This document shows positions 17,580 to 26,694 of a DNA stretch of 64,000 nt, piece by piece (within the stretch, counting starts at the first letter, position 1; the number at the start of each line of letters is the position of its first letter). The stretch comes from JANMDR01 sp031409495 (GTDB taxonomy: Bacteria; Pseudomonadota; Gammaproteobacteria; Burkholderiales; Usitatibacteraceae), in NCBI GenBank assembly GCA_031409495.1, contig JANNXI010000198.1:4803-68802 (forward strand), given 5' to 3'. Under the pieces are notes generated by a model, which saw nothing but the letters and a program-made list of their open reading frames with translations, ran no database searches and was not told the origin of the DNA. Position numbers and translations under genes: made by a program.

Positions 17580-18730
17580 AGGAGCAGTCCTTTCGTGCGA
17601 ATGACGCTCGCTTGCGTTCGTGCGTTGAGATAAAACAAGTTAGTGTCGACTCTAAATGCGGTGGCCAAGACTAAATTTGCCTGCGATTCAGCTAACGCTG
17701 CCTGTGCTTCGGTTACAGCGATGATCGCTTGTGCTAAGCCATATGCAGATTGCGCTACCGCCAAAGGCAGCGCAATGACCGATAGCACCAAGGTGGCGCC
17801 TTTGGTGTCCGGCACGCCGGCAGCACCGAGTAGAGTGGCCATCACCGTAATTGCCGCGTCAGCAATCGCGATGAGCTTATTTTGCTCAGCCACCGCTAAC
17901 AGTTGCGTTTGTACACGCACATCAAAGCGCCGGAAGCGCTCGTGAAACTCGGCTTTTCGGTCAATATCGTAAGCCCCATACGCAGCGCGCGCAGCGCCAT
18001 TGGCAGCACCAAGGCGCTCGGGACAATTTATCCGCCCAAACAGCTCAGACAATCCGGCGCTGAACACGCGATCATCATAGGTGCGATCGCGCACGCCAGA
18101 TCCAATAGCAAAGCTGGTGGTGTTATTGGCCAAACTGAAAACACCATCTACGCCTGGATGTACCAACGCATAGGCGACCGGCGCATTTCCCGAAGTAATA
18201 GTGCCACCCGCGGGGGTTGCGATTGCGTTTTTAAGGCCGATGCAAAGATCTAGGCCACTCATAGGCGTTGCCGCAAGGACGGGTGTTGGGGGGAGAGGCG
18301 GCAGGTAGCGCAGCTTTGCGGCGGCCAAATCAGCATCGGCTGTTACCGTAACCAAATTAGGATTGCGATACACGCCGTAGCGAAGATTTGCGCCGCTGCT
18401 GAGACCCACTGTTTTATACGGAAACTGTCCTGCAGATGCAGTGCTGGCGCAATCTTCAACACCCGTTCCAGCGCTGGCCGGACAAGGCAGGCGATGCTGG
18501 CGCACAATAAAGCCTTCCAAAGCCTGTTGCGCTCCTATCACCTGCTCTTGGGATGTGTCTTCATTAGCTGTCCCGACCATGGCCGGTAACAACTGCCATA
18601 TCGCTACACCTATCACTGCCGAAACGGCTAGCACCACTACGGCTTCGAGCAGTGAAAATCCGCGCAAGTGCGCTTTCAGCGTTACGCGGTTACTGCACAG
18701 CACGCGGCGTGTTTGTCCATATTTTTTCAT
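17576..18730 (-). CDS. Large prepilin-like protein with hydrophobic C-terminal domain
   Basis: 384 residues. Prepilin signal HLRG before FSLLEAVVVLAVSAVIGVAI, with Glu at +5. It has the same signatures as its neighbours: LPCPASAGTGVEDC, LRYGVYRNPN, AYALVHPGVDG, TYDDRVFSAGLSELFGRINC. A hydrophobic Ala-rich stretch follows at about residues 282-350 (GATLVLSVIALPLAVAQSA, LAQAIIAVTEAQAALAES). 4-nt overlaps on both sides imply translational coupling with the other two large prepilins. Its closest relative in the window is the 407-residue neighbour. Function unknown. Confidence 0.8.
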   Translation of the reverse strand: MKKYGQTRRVLCSNRVTLKAHLRGFSLLEAVVVLAVSAVIGVAIWQLLPAMVGTANEDTSQEQVIGAQQALEGFIVRQHRLPCPASAGTGVEDCASTASAGQFPYKTVGLSSGANLRYGVYRNPNLVTVTADADLAAAKLRYLPPLPPTPVLAATPMSGLDLCIGLKNAIATPAGGTITSGNAPVAYALVHPGVDGVFSLANNTTSFAIGSGVRDRTYDDRVFSAGLSELFGRINCPERLGAANGAARAAYGAYDIDRKAEFHERFRRFDVRVQTQLLAVAEQNKLIAIADAAITVMATLLGAAGVPDTKGATLVLSVIALPLAVAQSAYGLAQAIIAVTEAQAALAESQANLVLATAFRVDTNLFYLNARTQASVIRTKGLLL

Positions 18731-20727
18731 CGCATTCCTCCCTTAGCATCCGCTTCTCGAAGTAGCGCTTCAGCGCCCCCCCACGGTCCCGTTACATTCC
18801 CGATAGGCGTGGCAACTGTGGTGCTGGTTAGGCGCAATTGATCATAAGCATCCTTTGCGCCGGTTTCTGCTACTACCGCTTTGTTATAACTATCTTGCGC
18901 AAGCAACACACCGTTTTCAGCCACCGCGAATGCCGTGTACTTTTCTTCGTAGGTGGTAATTTGTGTGGTGATCGCAGCGCGATTATCGATATGTCCAGTG
19001 GTTGTGGTGGTTACCGAGGTCGGCGGCGACCCTGGAATTATTACAGTTGTGGTCACAGTGTAGGCTCGTCTATTGATGGCAATCAGTGCATTCCGCGCCG
19101 TGTCATAAGTTGTTTGCGCCGCACCCTGCGCCGTAATGGCGTTATTGGCCAACGTTTGCTTTGCGGCAATAGTGGCAAGCTCCGCCGCTGTGTATACCGA
19201 GGTACCGGGTGGCGCCACATAGCCTACCGCCGATTGTTGAGCGGTCGCCACCGCTTGATTGGCAGCGGCAACGGCAGCTTTAGCTTGCGCAAGCAGCGTG
19301 TATTTTGCGACTACATCAGCAACAAAGCTGTCGTTTGTTGTGGTGGCGGTCGTGGTAACTGGTACGCCCGCTAAATTTGCAGAATTGATGGTGCTCCCGG
19401 TTGTGCTGTACAAGTTGTTTCGGGCGGTAGTGCGCGCGGGATCAGCCGCCGCCAAATCATTTTGAGCGGTAACAAGCCGCGCGGCGGCGTTATTCTTCTC
19501 CGCTGTTGCCGCGACCCAACGCAATCTGGCATCCTCAACCTGGGTCGTCAAATCGGGATTGGCTTGGGTGGCGGCACTACCTGCCAAGGCTGCTACTTCC
19601 GCGACCAACACGATGTAAACCACATTGATAACAACCGCTGCCACCGCCAGCGCAACGCCCGCCACATTTAAGCCAATGGCGATACTACCGGCAGTGACGG
19701 CCGCAGTATAAGGTGGTATGAACGCGCAGCCGACCAACACAATACATGTACCGACAGCTACCGCCAGCGCTGCAGACATAACACCTAGCTCAACAATGCT
19801 AGCACCTAAGCTAATGCCCGCCATGCCTACGCCATAGGCGGCAATGAGCGTCTTAAAAATAGAGACTAATATTTCAAGATCAGCGGCCTCTTTCGCCGCA
19901 GCAAACTGATCTTGTACTTCCGAGATCACATTTACGCCTAGCCCCATCAAATTTAGAGATGCGATATGGCTAGCGCAGTCATTGGTAAACATTAAGTCAC
20001 CGGCCGAGCGCGCCAATACCCGATCATCATAGCTGCCCGATACTTGCGCAACATCGGGTGCCTCCATCGCGCTGTTGCTTAAGTTAGCATTACGACCATC
20101 AAACAGCGAGCCCGAGTCGTCTGCATCTACCTGCCCGGGGTGAGCCACTGAATAGGCAACACGGCGTCCGGTTCCGCCCGTAAACACTGAAACACCCGTT
20201 GCTTCAGCGCCGGATAGTGCAAGCTTGCGGCAGTAATCGCCAGTGCTAATTTGCGCAAGCGCGTAGGTGTCTGGCACAGCCACGGTGTTTTTTAGCTTAA
20301 TTGGCTCGTAAACATTGGTGGCCGCACCAAGATCTGCTACGGCACTACGGCTCACCATGTAGAGCATTTGGAGATCGCCCGCTTTAGTGTCTGATGCGCT
20401 CAAGCCAATAGAGGCATAGGGCAGATAACCTTTGACATTGGTCGGGCTGGTGCAGTCCTCGGCGCCACCAATGGTGGTGGCGGGGCAGGGCAAGCGATAA
20501 TTGACGGCTGCAAAAGATTCAATATAGCGATTGACATATTGCAGTTGCGCCTTGGTCGTTTCTGCGCGTTCTGCCTGGCTTTTTGCGGCTAACCATGCAT
20601 AGCCCACTACCAAGATGGTGCCAATCACAAATAGAAACAGCATTGCCTCTAGCAGCCCGAGACCGGCCATTTTTTTAAGGCTTTGCTGTTGCGGCGGCTG
20701 GTGTTTTTGTGCCCGTTTTATTTTCAT
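18727..20727 (-). CDS. Giant prepilin-like protein with hydrophobic domain and coiled-coil tail
   Basis: About 666 residues from ATG 20727; an upstream in-frame ATG at 20811 would give 694 and a 50-residue leader, longer than normal. Prepilin motif KKMAG before LGLLEAMLFLFVIGTILVV, with Glu at +5. Then RLPCPATTIGGAEDC, AYSVAHPGQVDADDSGSLFDG and SYDDRVLARSAGDLM as in the paralogues. A multi-helix hydrophobic block follows (residues about 320-410 of the long form; AALAVAVGTCIVLVGCAFI, GVALAVAAVVINVVYIVLVA). The last about 280 residues are Ala-rich and coiled-coil-like, with Thr-rich inserts (VTTTTTGH). Such size and architecture are very unusual for a type IV pilin. Confidence 0.75.
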   Translation of the reverse strand: MKIKRAQKHQPPQQQSLKKMAGLGLLEAMLFLFVIGTILVVGYAWLAAKSQAERAETTKAQLQYVNRYIESFAAVNYRLPCPATTIGGAEDCTSPTNVKGYLPYASIGLSASDTKAGDLQMLYMVSRSAVADLGAATNVYEPIKLKNTVAVPDTYALAQISTGDYCRKLALSGAEATGVSVFTGGTGRRVAYSVAHPGQVDADDSGSLFDGRNANLSNSAMEAPDVAQVSGSYDDRVLARSAGDLMFTNDCASHIASLNLMGLGVNVISEVQDQFAAAKEAADLEILVSIFKTLIAAYGVGMAGISLGASIVELGVMSAALAVAVGTCIVLVGCAFIPPYTAAVTAGSIAIGLNVAGVALAVAAVVINVVYIVLVAEVAALAGSAATQANPDLTTQVEDARLRWVAATAEKNNAAARLVTAQNDLAAADPARTTARNNLYSTTGSTINSANLAGVPVTTTATTTNDSFVADVVAKYTLLAQAKAAVAAANQAVATAQQSAVGYVAPPGTSVYTAAELATIAAKQTLANNAITAQGAAQTTYDTARNALIAINRRAYTVTTTVIIPGSPPTSVTTTTTGHIDNRAAITTQITTYEEKYTAFAVAENGVLLAQDSYNKAVVAETGAKDAYDQLRLTSTTVATPIGNVTGPWGGAEALLREADAKGGMR

Positions 20728-20916
20728 TTTGTTAACTTTCTGTTTGCCGGGTTGAGTGTGCGACGTGAATCCAAAAAATCGGCGAAGACTGCGCTTAAAA
20801 ACATCACCCATACTTACTAAACGAGATTCAGCGACGAAACTATCAACAATAAAATATTTATTTTATTGTTGTCAAATTTAGCGACGAGTCTAAAGCAATT
20901 TTTTGTTGCCTAAACC

Positions 20917-20951
20917 GCCTGAAGATGTCTGAAAAGAGGCCATCTTTAAGC
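20917..20951. repeat. Palindromic repeat copy 5 inside the pilus operon
   Basis: Left arm GCCTGAAGATGTCT, right arm AGGCCATCTTTAAGC, 35 nt, less symmetrical than other copies. It lies 73 nt 3' of the 247-residue pilin gene and upstream of the giant prepilin gene. It could reduce transcription into the three large prepilin genes or stabilise the upstream message. Confidence 0.7.
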
Positions 20952-21023
20952 AGTTAAGGGATTCAGCTCGTCACTTTTTAACGCCTAGCGCAGGTTTGTT
21001 CGACAGGAGCGAACCTTCACCCA

Positions 21024-21767
21024 CTATCGAGACATTCTTACGTAACCCAGCAATTCAACTACTTGTGATTCATCTAAACTTGTCGGCGCAACAGCGCCGA
21101 AAGCGGTGGTATCGTCTTGGCTCCACAGCACACCCGTGGCCGTTGTCAATGCGGCTTGCGACTGCTCCCGCATTTGACCAAAACGCGCATCGGGCAAACC
21201 GTCAATTTGATTATCGATCATTTTTGCCAGCGCTGGCGTCATACCGCTAATAGTCAGCGTATTGCGATTGCGCACCTGATAAGTGCCCACCGTAGCGCCC
21301 GGCTCGGACCATGGCACATTGCGTAAACACACGACGAGCTCATGCGGAACGCCATTCGTATCTAAATAGACATAACGATCATTTGCGCCCTCGGTGCGAC
21401 CTGCCGGCATGGCCACACCCGCTGCCTGCATGGCGTTCATCAAGGCAACACCGCACAGGTCGGTGGCCGTTGCACCAGCAACAAAACCAGTGGGCACGGT
21501 CACGGAATCACCAGGCACTACGCCAGTTCCCGCGACATACGCATCGTAGGCAATCAACCAGCCTTGAATGAAGTTGCTGGAGATGCGTTGATACGCGGCG
21601 TTACGATGCACGTCGCGCCCGATGGTGACAGAACCTAAAATTACAAAAATAATTGAGATCACCACTGCGAGCTCCAAGAGCGTGAAGCCTTTTTGCTTGG
21701 CGCGCATCAGCCGTGCACCATACAGCGCCTGCGATGGGGGATTATTAAAAGTTGTTTTCATCTTCAC
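21024..21767 (-). CDS. Type IV pilin-like protein (DRYVYLDTNG subfamily)
   Basis: 247 residues. ATG 21767 has GGAG five bases upstream. Leader ends AKQKG, then FTLLELAVVISIIFVILGSV with Glu at +5. Shared with the two pilins at the start of the operon: VHRNAAYQ after the first helix, a GWLIAYDAYVAGTG segment, RTEGANDRYVYLDTNGVPHEL and MTPALAKMIDNQIDGLPDAR. Processed pilins of this kind form or prime the filament. It follows the GspF-like gene by about 40 bp and is separated from the large prepilins by a palindromic repeat. Confidence 0.85.
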   Translation of the reverse strand: MKMKTTFNNPPSQALYGARLMRAKQKGFTLLELAVVISIIFVILGSVTIGRDVHRNAAYQRISSNFIQGWLIAYDAYVAGTGVVPGDSVTVPTGFVAGATATDLCGVALMNAMQAAGVAMPAGRTEGANDRYVYLDTNGVPHELVVCLRNVPWSEPGATVGTYQVRNRNTLTISGMTPALAKMIDNQIDGLPDARFGQMREQSQAALTTATGVLWSQDDTTAFGAVAPTSLDESQVVELLGYVRMSR

Positions 21768-21810
21768 TCCAATACTAAAAATTCAACTGTCGTTCTATCG
21801 GCTGACAAGG

Positions 21811-23091
21811 CTAGCTGCCCGTCATCGAGGTGGACACGGTTTGACGTACTAAATCGTAGATCGGTAGCAATAAAGCCACAATCAAAAATAAGAAAATAGC
21901 GCCCGCTAAAATAATAATGGCCGGTTTGATAATTTCACCTAAACTAGCCACCAAACTGTTGAGCCGGTTACGGTACTCTGCGGCTAGATGGTGCAACTGC
22001 TTATCTAGGGTTCCTGATTCTTCACCTACGGCCACCATGCGCGTCACTAGCGCCGGAAAGCCACCAGTTTGGCGCATTGCAGGTGCTACTTTTTCGCCCC
22101 GCAATACCCGTTCACGTACGGCGATGATGCGTGATTGATAGTAAGGATTGCCAGTTGCGCGCCCTAAAATGTCTAGGCTGGTCACCACATCGACACCCGC
22201 ACGGATCAATAACGCTAAATGCTCGGTAAGATGCGCCAAGCCTGCCGAACGAAGCAAGGTGCGCACAATGGGTAACTTATGTCCGAAGTCATACATCGCG
22301 GGGCGCATGGCAGGAATATGCTTTTTAGCCATGACAAATCCGATGATTAGCAGAGTGATAATGGCTAAGCCCAAAATCACATGTTTACCCATCCAATCGG
22401 CAAAGCTAACGAGCGCCAAGGTAACCGGTGGCAGTTTTGCCTGCAGTTGCTTAAATAGTTGCGCCATGTTTGGTACGACGTAATAAATCCAAAACAAGGC
22501 CACGGCAAAAATTGTCGCGAACACGAAGGTTGGATAAATGAGTGCGGTACGAATGTCTTGATTGATGCGCATCAAGCGCTCGATGTGATTTGATGCCTCC
22601 AGCAACATTTTGTCGAGCTTACCGGATTTATCGCCAATGATGACCAAATTACGCACGCTTTCAGGAAACACGTCAGGGTGACGAGAAAACGCATCGGACA
22701 CTGATGAACCCGCATTTAAGTCATCGAGCAAACTCTTGGAAAGGCCAACTAGTCGCGGCTGCTCGCCCATTTCACCTTCAGAAGCAATGGTGCGCAGCGC
22801 CTCCAGCATGGGCACACCGGAACCAACCATGAGGGATAAATCGCGCAGAAAACCAGCAAGATCTTCGTGACTTACGTGGTGGCGGAATGGTCGCGAAACA
22901 AGCTCTTGGGCACCTGCAACCCATGATGGCATGCGCTGCAGGGCCAACACCACACCATCATGTTGACGCTCTAGCCAAATCCGCGCTGAAAAATCACGTT
23001 CTACTGCCAAACGCACAAAACCGCGCTTAGTTTTGCCGTCCGCAAGTAGCAAATGGTACCAAAATGTATTCATGCCACTCGCGGTTGTCAT
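21811..23091 (-). CDS. Type II secretion/type IV pilus inner-membrane platform protein (GspF/PilC/MshG)
   Basis: 426 residues, near the family's usual 400. Two T2SSF domains: the first (residues about 80-200) starts SHEDLAGFLRDLSLMVGSGVPMLEAL and ends in a membrane segment TALIYPTFVFATIFAVALFW. The second (about 280-400) repeats the pattern with LTEHLALLIRAGVDVVTSLDIL and VAVGEESGTLDKQLHHLA and ends in a helix with GAIFLFLIVALLLPIYDLV. It anchors the assembly ATPase and drives pilin polymerisation. ATG overlaps the ATPase stop by 4 nt. By operon company it corresponds to MshG. Confidence 0.92.
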   Translation of the reverse strand: MTTASGMNTFWYHLLLADGKTKRGFVRLAVERDFSARIWLERQHDGVVLALQRMPSWVAGAQELVSRPFRHHVSHEDLAGFLRDLSLMVGSGVPMLEALRTIASEGEMGEQPRLVGLSKSLLDDLNAGSSVSDAFSRHPDVFPESVRNLVIIGDKSGKLDKMLLEASNHIERLMRINQDIRTALIYPTFVFATIFAVALFWIYYVVPNMAQLFKQLQAKLPPVTLALVSFADWMGKHVILGLAIITLLIIGFVMAKKHIPAMRPAMYDFGHKLPIVRTLLRSAGLAHLTEHLALLIRAGVDVVTSLDILGRATGNPYYQSRIIAVRERVLRGEKVAPAMRQTGGFPALVTRMVAVGEESGTLDKQLHHLAAEYRNRLNSLVASLGEIIKPAIIILAGAIFLFLIVALLLPIYDLVRQTVSTSMTGS

Positions 23092-24863
23092 ACGAACACT
23101 CCACCCACGGAGCGATTAATTTCATCCACCGTCGTTTCACCCTGCAGCGCCCGCCAACGCGCCATATCCAGCATAGAGCGATAGCCAGTACCGGTGGCAA
23201 TTCTGCGTATTTCTTGGCGCGGCACGTCGTTACCGATCGCATCTGCTAATTCCGGCGACACTGATACCATTTCATATACCGGCAAGCGTCCTAAATATCC
23301 GCTACCGTGGCAGGCATCGCAGCCCACTCCATAAGACACCGTTGCCGGTACATCGGCACCAAAAAACGACCGCTCTTTGTCCTCTATAGGCCGCGTAGTT
23401 TTGCAGTGCGGACAGATGCGGCGAATTAGGCGTTGATTAATCACCGTTACTAAATTCTCTGCAATCGTTTCCGAATCTACGTTGAGTAACCGCAAGCGCG
23501 GCACCACACCAAACACACTACCCACGTGCATGGTGGACAGCACCAAATGGCCTGTGGATGCGGCATCTAGTGCGGCTTGGGCTGTGGCTGAATCGCGAAT
23601 TTCACCGATGAGCATGACATCGGGGTCGTGGCGCAAAAAATGTCGCATTACTGTGCCAAAATCATAGCCTGCACGCCGATTTACTTCAGTCTGACAGGCG
23701 CCAGGAACGCTGTATTCGATTGGGTCTTCAATCGTCAGCACATTACGCTCAATAAGCGATTGCATCCGCAATGCCGCGTGGAGCGTGGTGCTTTTACCGG
23801 AACCTGTAGGGCCAGTGATCAAAATCAATCCGGCTGGACGAGCAAAAACTTCACGTAACAAGTCTACATCGTCAGCGCGGTAACCTAAATCTTCTAAGCC
23901 TCCAAGTTCGCTGCGGTCCGGCAAGATACGCAACACCATGCGTTCGCCATGTTCTGAAATTAAGGTGGAAACCCGCAAGGTAAAGGGCATCTCCAGCACG
24001 GTGGCAGCAAAGCTACCATCTTGGGGTAGGCGCTGCTCGGCCACATCCATTTCCGCTAGTAGCTTCACATAAGCCAGTAATCGCTCCAGCACTTGCGGCA
24101 ACGCAAACATCGGACGCAATACCCCATCCACCCGAAACAAAATATGTAAGCTGTGTGCGGCAGGGGCAATATGAATATCGGTTGCGCGTTTATACACCGC
24201 TAAATGCATCAAGTGATCAAGCATTTTTTCCGGACTATAAGCCATGTCTGGGTCATCTGCTAGTCGCCTTGCTTCTCTTGCCAAAAGCTCTTCTACAGGA
24301 TGCTGAGCGAAATAAAAGTGCTGGCGAATAGCTTGTAACACCGGCGTAAATTCGCCTTGGCAGAATACTGGTTTTAATCCAGTGCGGCGCTGCACTAAAT
24401 CTACCACATTGGTGGGATCACCATCGCCCAAAACGACTTCTAGCGCGCCATCAACGCGTGCCAACGGCAAAAAATTATGGGTGATACATAGATCACGATT
24501 AAAAAGCGAAAACACTTCGTGTGCCGGCGCCGCCAAACGCGATACATCAATAAACTTTATGTTGCGCTGGGCCGCTAAGAACTGCGCAATTTGCGATTCG
24601 CTCGCTAGCCCATGCGCAATTAATGTGCGGCCTAATTTACCGCCCTCAATCGCGTTTTTTTGTAATGCGTACTCAAGCTGCAATTGATTTATTGCGCCGT
24701 GGTTCAATAAAAACTGCCCCATCAGATTATGCCGCTCTCCATCCAACGTTGGAGGTGCAGCAGCAACTGGTGCGATGCGGCTACCCTCACGGGCGGCGGG
24801 CGCCGCGTTCGCGGGATTGGCTCGGGCTACCGACGATACGGACGATAGGGACAGATTAGCCAT
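23088..24863 (-). CDS. Pilus assembly ATPase of the GspE/PilB/MshE family
   Basis: 591 residues. The N-terminal MshEN-type domain (residues about 40-180; LMGQFLLNHGAINQLQLEYAL, GRTLIAHG) can bind cyclic di-GMP in MshE; whether it does here is not known. Catalytic part: Asp box YKRATDIHI, Walker A ITGPTGSGKSTTLHA near residue 350, Walker B DVMLIGEIRD near 412 and the His box STGHLVLSTMHVGS. A zinc tetracysteine (CPHC near 484 and CDAC near 518) marks the assembly rather than the retraction type. Hexameric cytoplasmic motor that powers filament extension. 8-nt overlap with the upstream ExeA-like gene. Confidence 0.93.
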   Translation of the reverse strand: MANLSLSSVSSVARANPANAAPAAREGSRIAPVAAAPPTLDGERHNLMGQFLLNHGAINQLQLEYALQKNAIEGGKLGRTLIAHGLASESQIAQFLAAQRNIKFIDVSRLAAPAHEVFSLFNRDLCITHNFLPLARVDGALEVVLGDGDPTNVVDLVQRRTGLKPVFCQGEFTPVLQAIRQHFYFAQHPVEELLAREARRLADDPDMAYSPEKMLDHLMHLAVYKRATDIHIAPAAHSLHILFRVDGVLRPMFALPQVLERLLAYVKLLAEMDVAEQRLPQDGSFAATVLEMPFTLRVSTLISEHGERMVLRILPDRSELGGLEDLGYRADDVDLLREVFARPAGLILITGPTGSGKSTTLHAALRMQSLIERNVLTIEDPIEYSVPGACQTEVNRRAGYDFGTVMRHFLRHDPDVMLIGEIRDSATAQAALDAASTGHLVLSTMHVGSVFGVVPRLRLLNVDSETIAENLVTVINQRLIRRICPHCKTTRPIEDKERSFFGADVPATVSYGVGCDACHGSGYLGRLPVYEMVSVSPELADAIGNDVPRQEIRRIATGTGYRSMLDMARWRALQGETTVDEINRSVGGVFV

Positions 24864-26694
24864 CGAAATTCTCCAACAACAAAGTGGTTAATGCATCAGG
24901 TTCGCCGCTAAGCGGCAAATTGTATTTAGCTTGAAAGTGTTTCAGCGAATCTTTGGTACGCGGGCCAAGCCAGCCGTCGACGCGACTATCGGTCAAAAAT
25001 CCCATTTGTTGCAATTTCCGTTGCAGACTTTGTAGTGCTGCATTAGGCTGTGCGGCGCGAGCTTGTTCGCTAAAGGCCGTGAGCTTCCACATCAAAATTG
25101 CGGCGTCACCTTGATTCAAAACACACGCTAAATTGCGCGCTTCCAACGTTTTCCCGTACTGTGCCACCGCGCTGACGGAGATCGGTTGCAAGTGCATTTG
25201 TTGCAGCGAATTGGCAGAAGTCATTTTCGTTAGGCGTGATGCGCATTCGCTTAAGCGGGTATCTAGAGGTACTGCCGCGGGTGCGGCGGTAATTGCGGGC
25301 ATGGCCGCCATGCTCGCAGCTCCGAATGGTGGCGTTTGCAGCGTCGTGGGTGTTGGTGCGTCCGTTGGGTTTGCTACGCGGGTTTGCGACTGAAGTGCCT
25401 CACCGGCAACGATTTTAACCGCATGCAGGCTTGATCCAAGGGGTACGGCAGGCACTGTTGCGGCAAATACCAGAGTGGGCGCCGCAGCGGCAGGTCCAAC
25501 CGCACCGTTATCGCGCCAAACTGACCAGCCAGCTAGTGCGAGCGCGGGTAGGGCGATGCCCATCGCGGCCCAGGCGGAAGCGTAAGGAAGAAAATACTTT
25601 TGAAAAAGTTCGCGCGGTGACATAACCATCACCGTTTGCGCTGCGCCGTCGCGCGGTAATAATTTGCCGCTGCTAGCAACTGTAGTTTCGGCCACACCAG
25701 CACGCACAAGATCTTGCGTCACCACCCGGCTACGACTTGCCACCAACCCATACAAACATCGATCCATCACCATATTAAGCTGCCTTGGATTGCCTAAGGT
25801 GGCCGAAAATAGGGTCGTAACAGCCTCAGGTCGCAAGTGGATTTGCTGTTGCCCAGCAGCGACGTTTTCTCCACCTAATCCAGCCTGAATCATGCGGTAG
25901 TCTATGTAGCGCGAGGTGTCTGACATTGTTAACCCAAGCAACTGCACGTGCTTAACAATTCGGCTTTTTAACTGGCGCAGTGATGGCTCACTGAGCGTTT
26001 CCAACAATTCTGGCTGCCCCACCAACACAATTTGGAGTAGTTTCTCTTGTCCAGTTTCAACATTGCAAAGCAACCGAACTAACTCTAAACTCTGACGATT
26101 CAAATTTTGCGCGTCGTCAATAATAAGTACGCAGTTTTTGCGTGCGCTAGCGCAATGCAATAAAAATGCATTTAAGCGCGTTAACTGCACCGCTAAGTTT
26201 GCATCTAACGATGCGGACGCAACGACAGGTGTCTCATGAATTAGGCCAAAATCATCATTGATGGCTGAAAGTAACTCGCCCCCTTGCAAGAAAGTATTGA
26301 GCACCAGCGAGACTGCCGTATTTTCAAGTACCAGCGTGTCCATTAAGTTACGCACAAACGTACTTTTGCCTAGACCGACTTCACCAGTGATCAACACGAA
26401 CCCCTTACGACTGCGAATGCAATGTAGAGTCTCTGCAAAATCGCTGCTTAGACTTTCGGTAAAGAAATAGCCTTGTGCATCTGGCGTTGGCGGAAACGGG
26501 TTCCGAATCATACCCAGCGCGTGGTGTGCCTGTCGCACACGCGCAATTGGTTGCGCTGGTATTGTCGTCGAAACCGTAGCGCTAGCAATGGCAGATGCTG
26601 GTTCAGACGCCACCGCCGCACTCGCGTCGGCAGCTCCTAGCACCGCCGGCGCACCTGGAGGGATGGCATGCACCACTTCTAATATCGGCTTCAT
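24856..26694 (-). CDS. ExeA/GspA-like AAA ATPase with C-terminal peptidoglycan-binding domain (MshM-like position)
   Basis: 612 residues. A variable Ala-rich N-terminus is followed by RNPFPPTPDAQGYFFTESL, the ExeA/MshM entry motif. AAA core: Walker A LITGEVGLGKSTFVRNL, Walker B NCVLIIDDAQNL and sensor region LKSRIVKHVQLLGL. A membrane helix near residue 390 (ASAWAAMGIALPALALAGW) leads to a periplasmic part ending in a PG_binding_1 domain (LQRKLQQMGFLTDSRVDGWL, then GPRTKDSLKHFQAKYNLPL). MshM of Vibrio is ATPase only; this longer form is built like GspA/ExeA, which helps insert the secretin through peptidoglycan. Same role inferred for the secretin encoded three genes upstream. Confidence 0.88.
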   Translation of the reverse strand: MKPILEVVHAIPPGAPAVLGAADASAAVASEPASAIASATVSTTIPAQPIARVRQAHHALGMIRNPFPPTPDAQGYFFTESLSSDFAETLHCIRSRKGFVLITGEVGLGKSTFVRNLMDTLVLENTAVSLVLNTFLQGGELLSAINDDFGLIHETPVVASASLDANLAVQLTRLNAFLLHCASARKNCVLIIDDAQNLNRQSLELVRLLCNVETGQEKLLQIVLVGQPELLETLSEPSLRQLKSRIVKHVQLLGLTMSDTSRYIDYRMIQAGLGGENVAAGQQQIHLRPEAVTTLFSATLGNPRQLNMVMDRCLYGLVASRSRVVTQDLVRAGVAETTVASSGKLLPRDGAAQTVMVMSPRELFQKYFLPYASAWAAMGIALPALALAGWSVWRDNGAVGPAAAAPTLVFAATVPAVPLGSSLHAVKIVAGEALQSQTRVANPTDAPTPTTLQTPPFGAASMAAMPAITAAPAAVPLDTRLSECASRLTKMTSANSLQQMHLQPISVSAVAQYGKTLEARNLACVLNQGDAAILMWKLTAFSEQARAAQPNAALQSLQRKLQQMGFLTDSRVDGWLGPRTKDSLKHFQAKYNLPLSGEPDALTTLLLENFDG

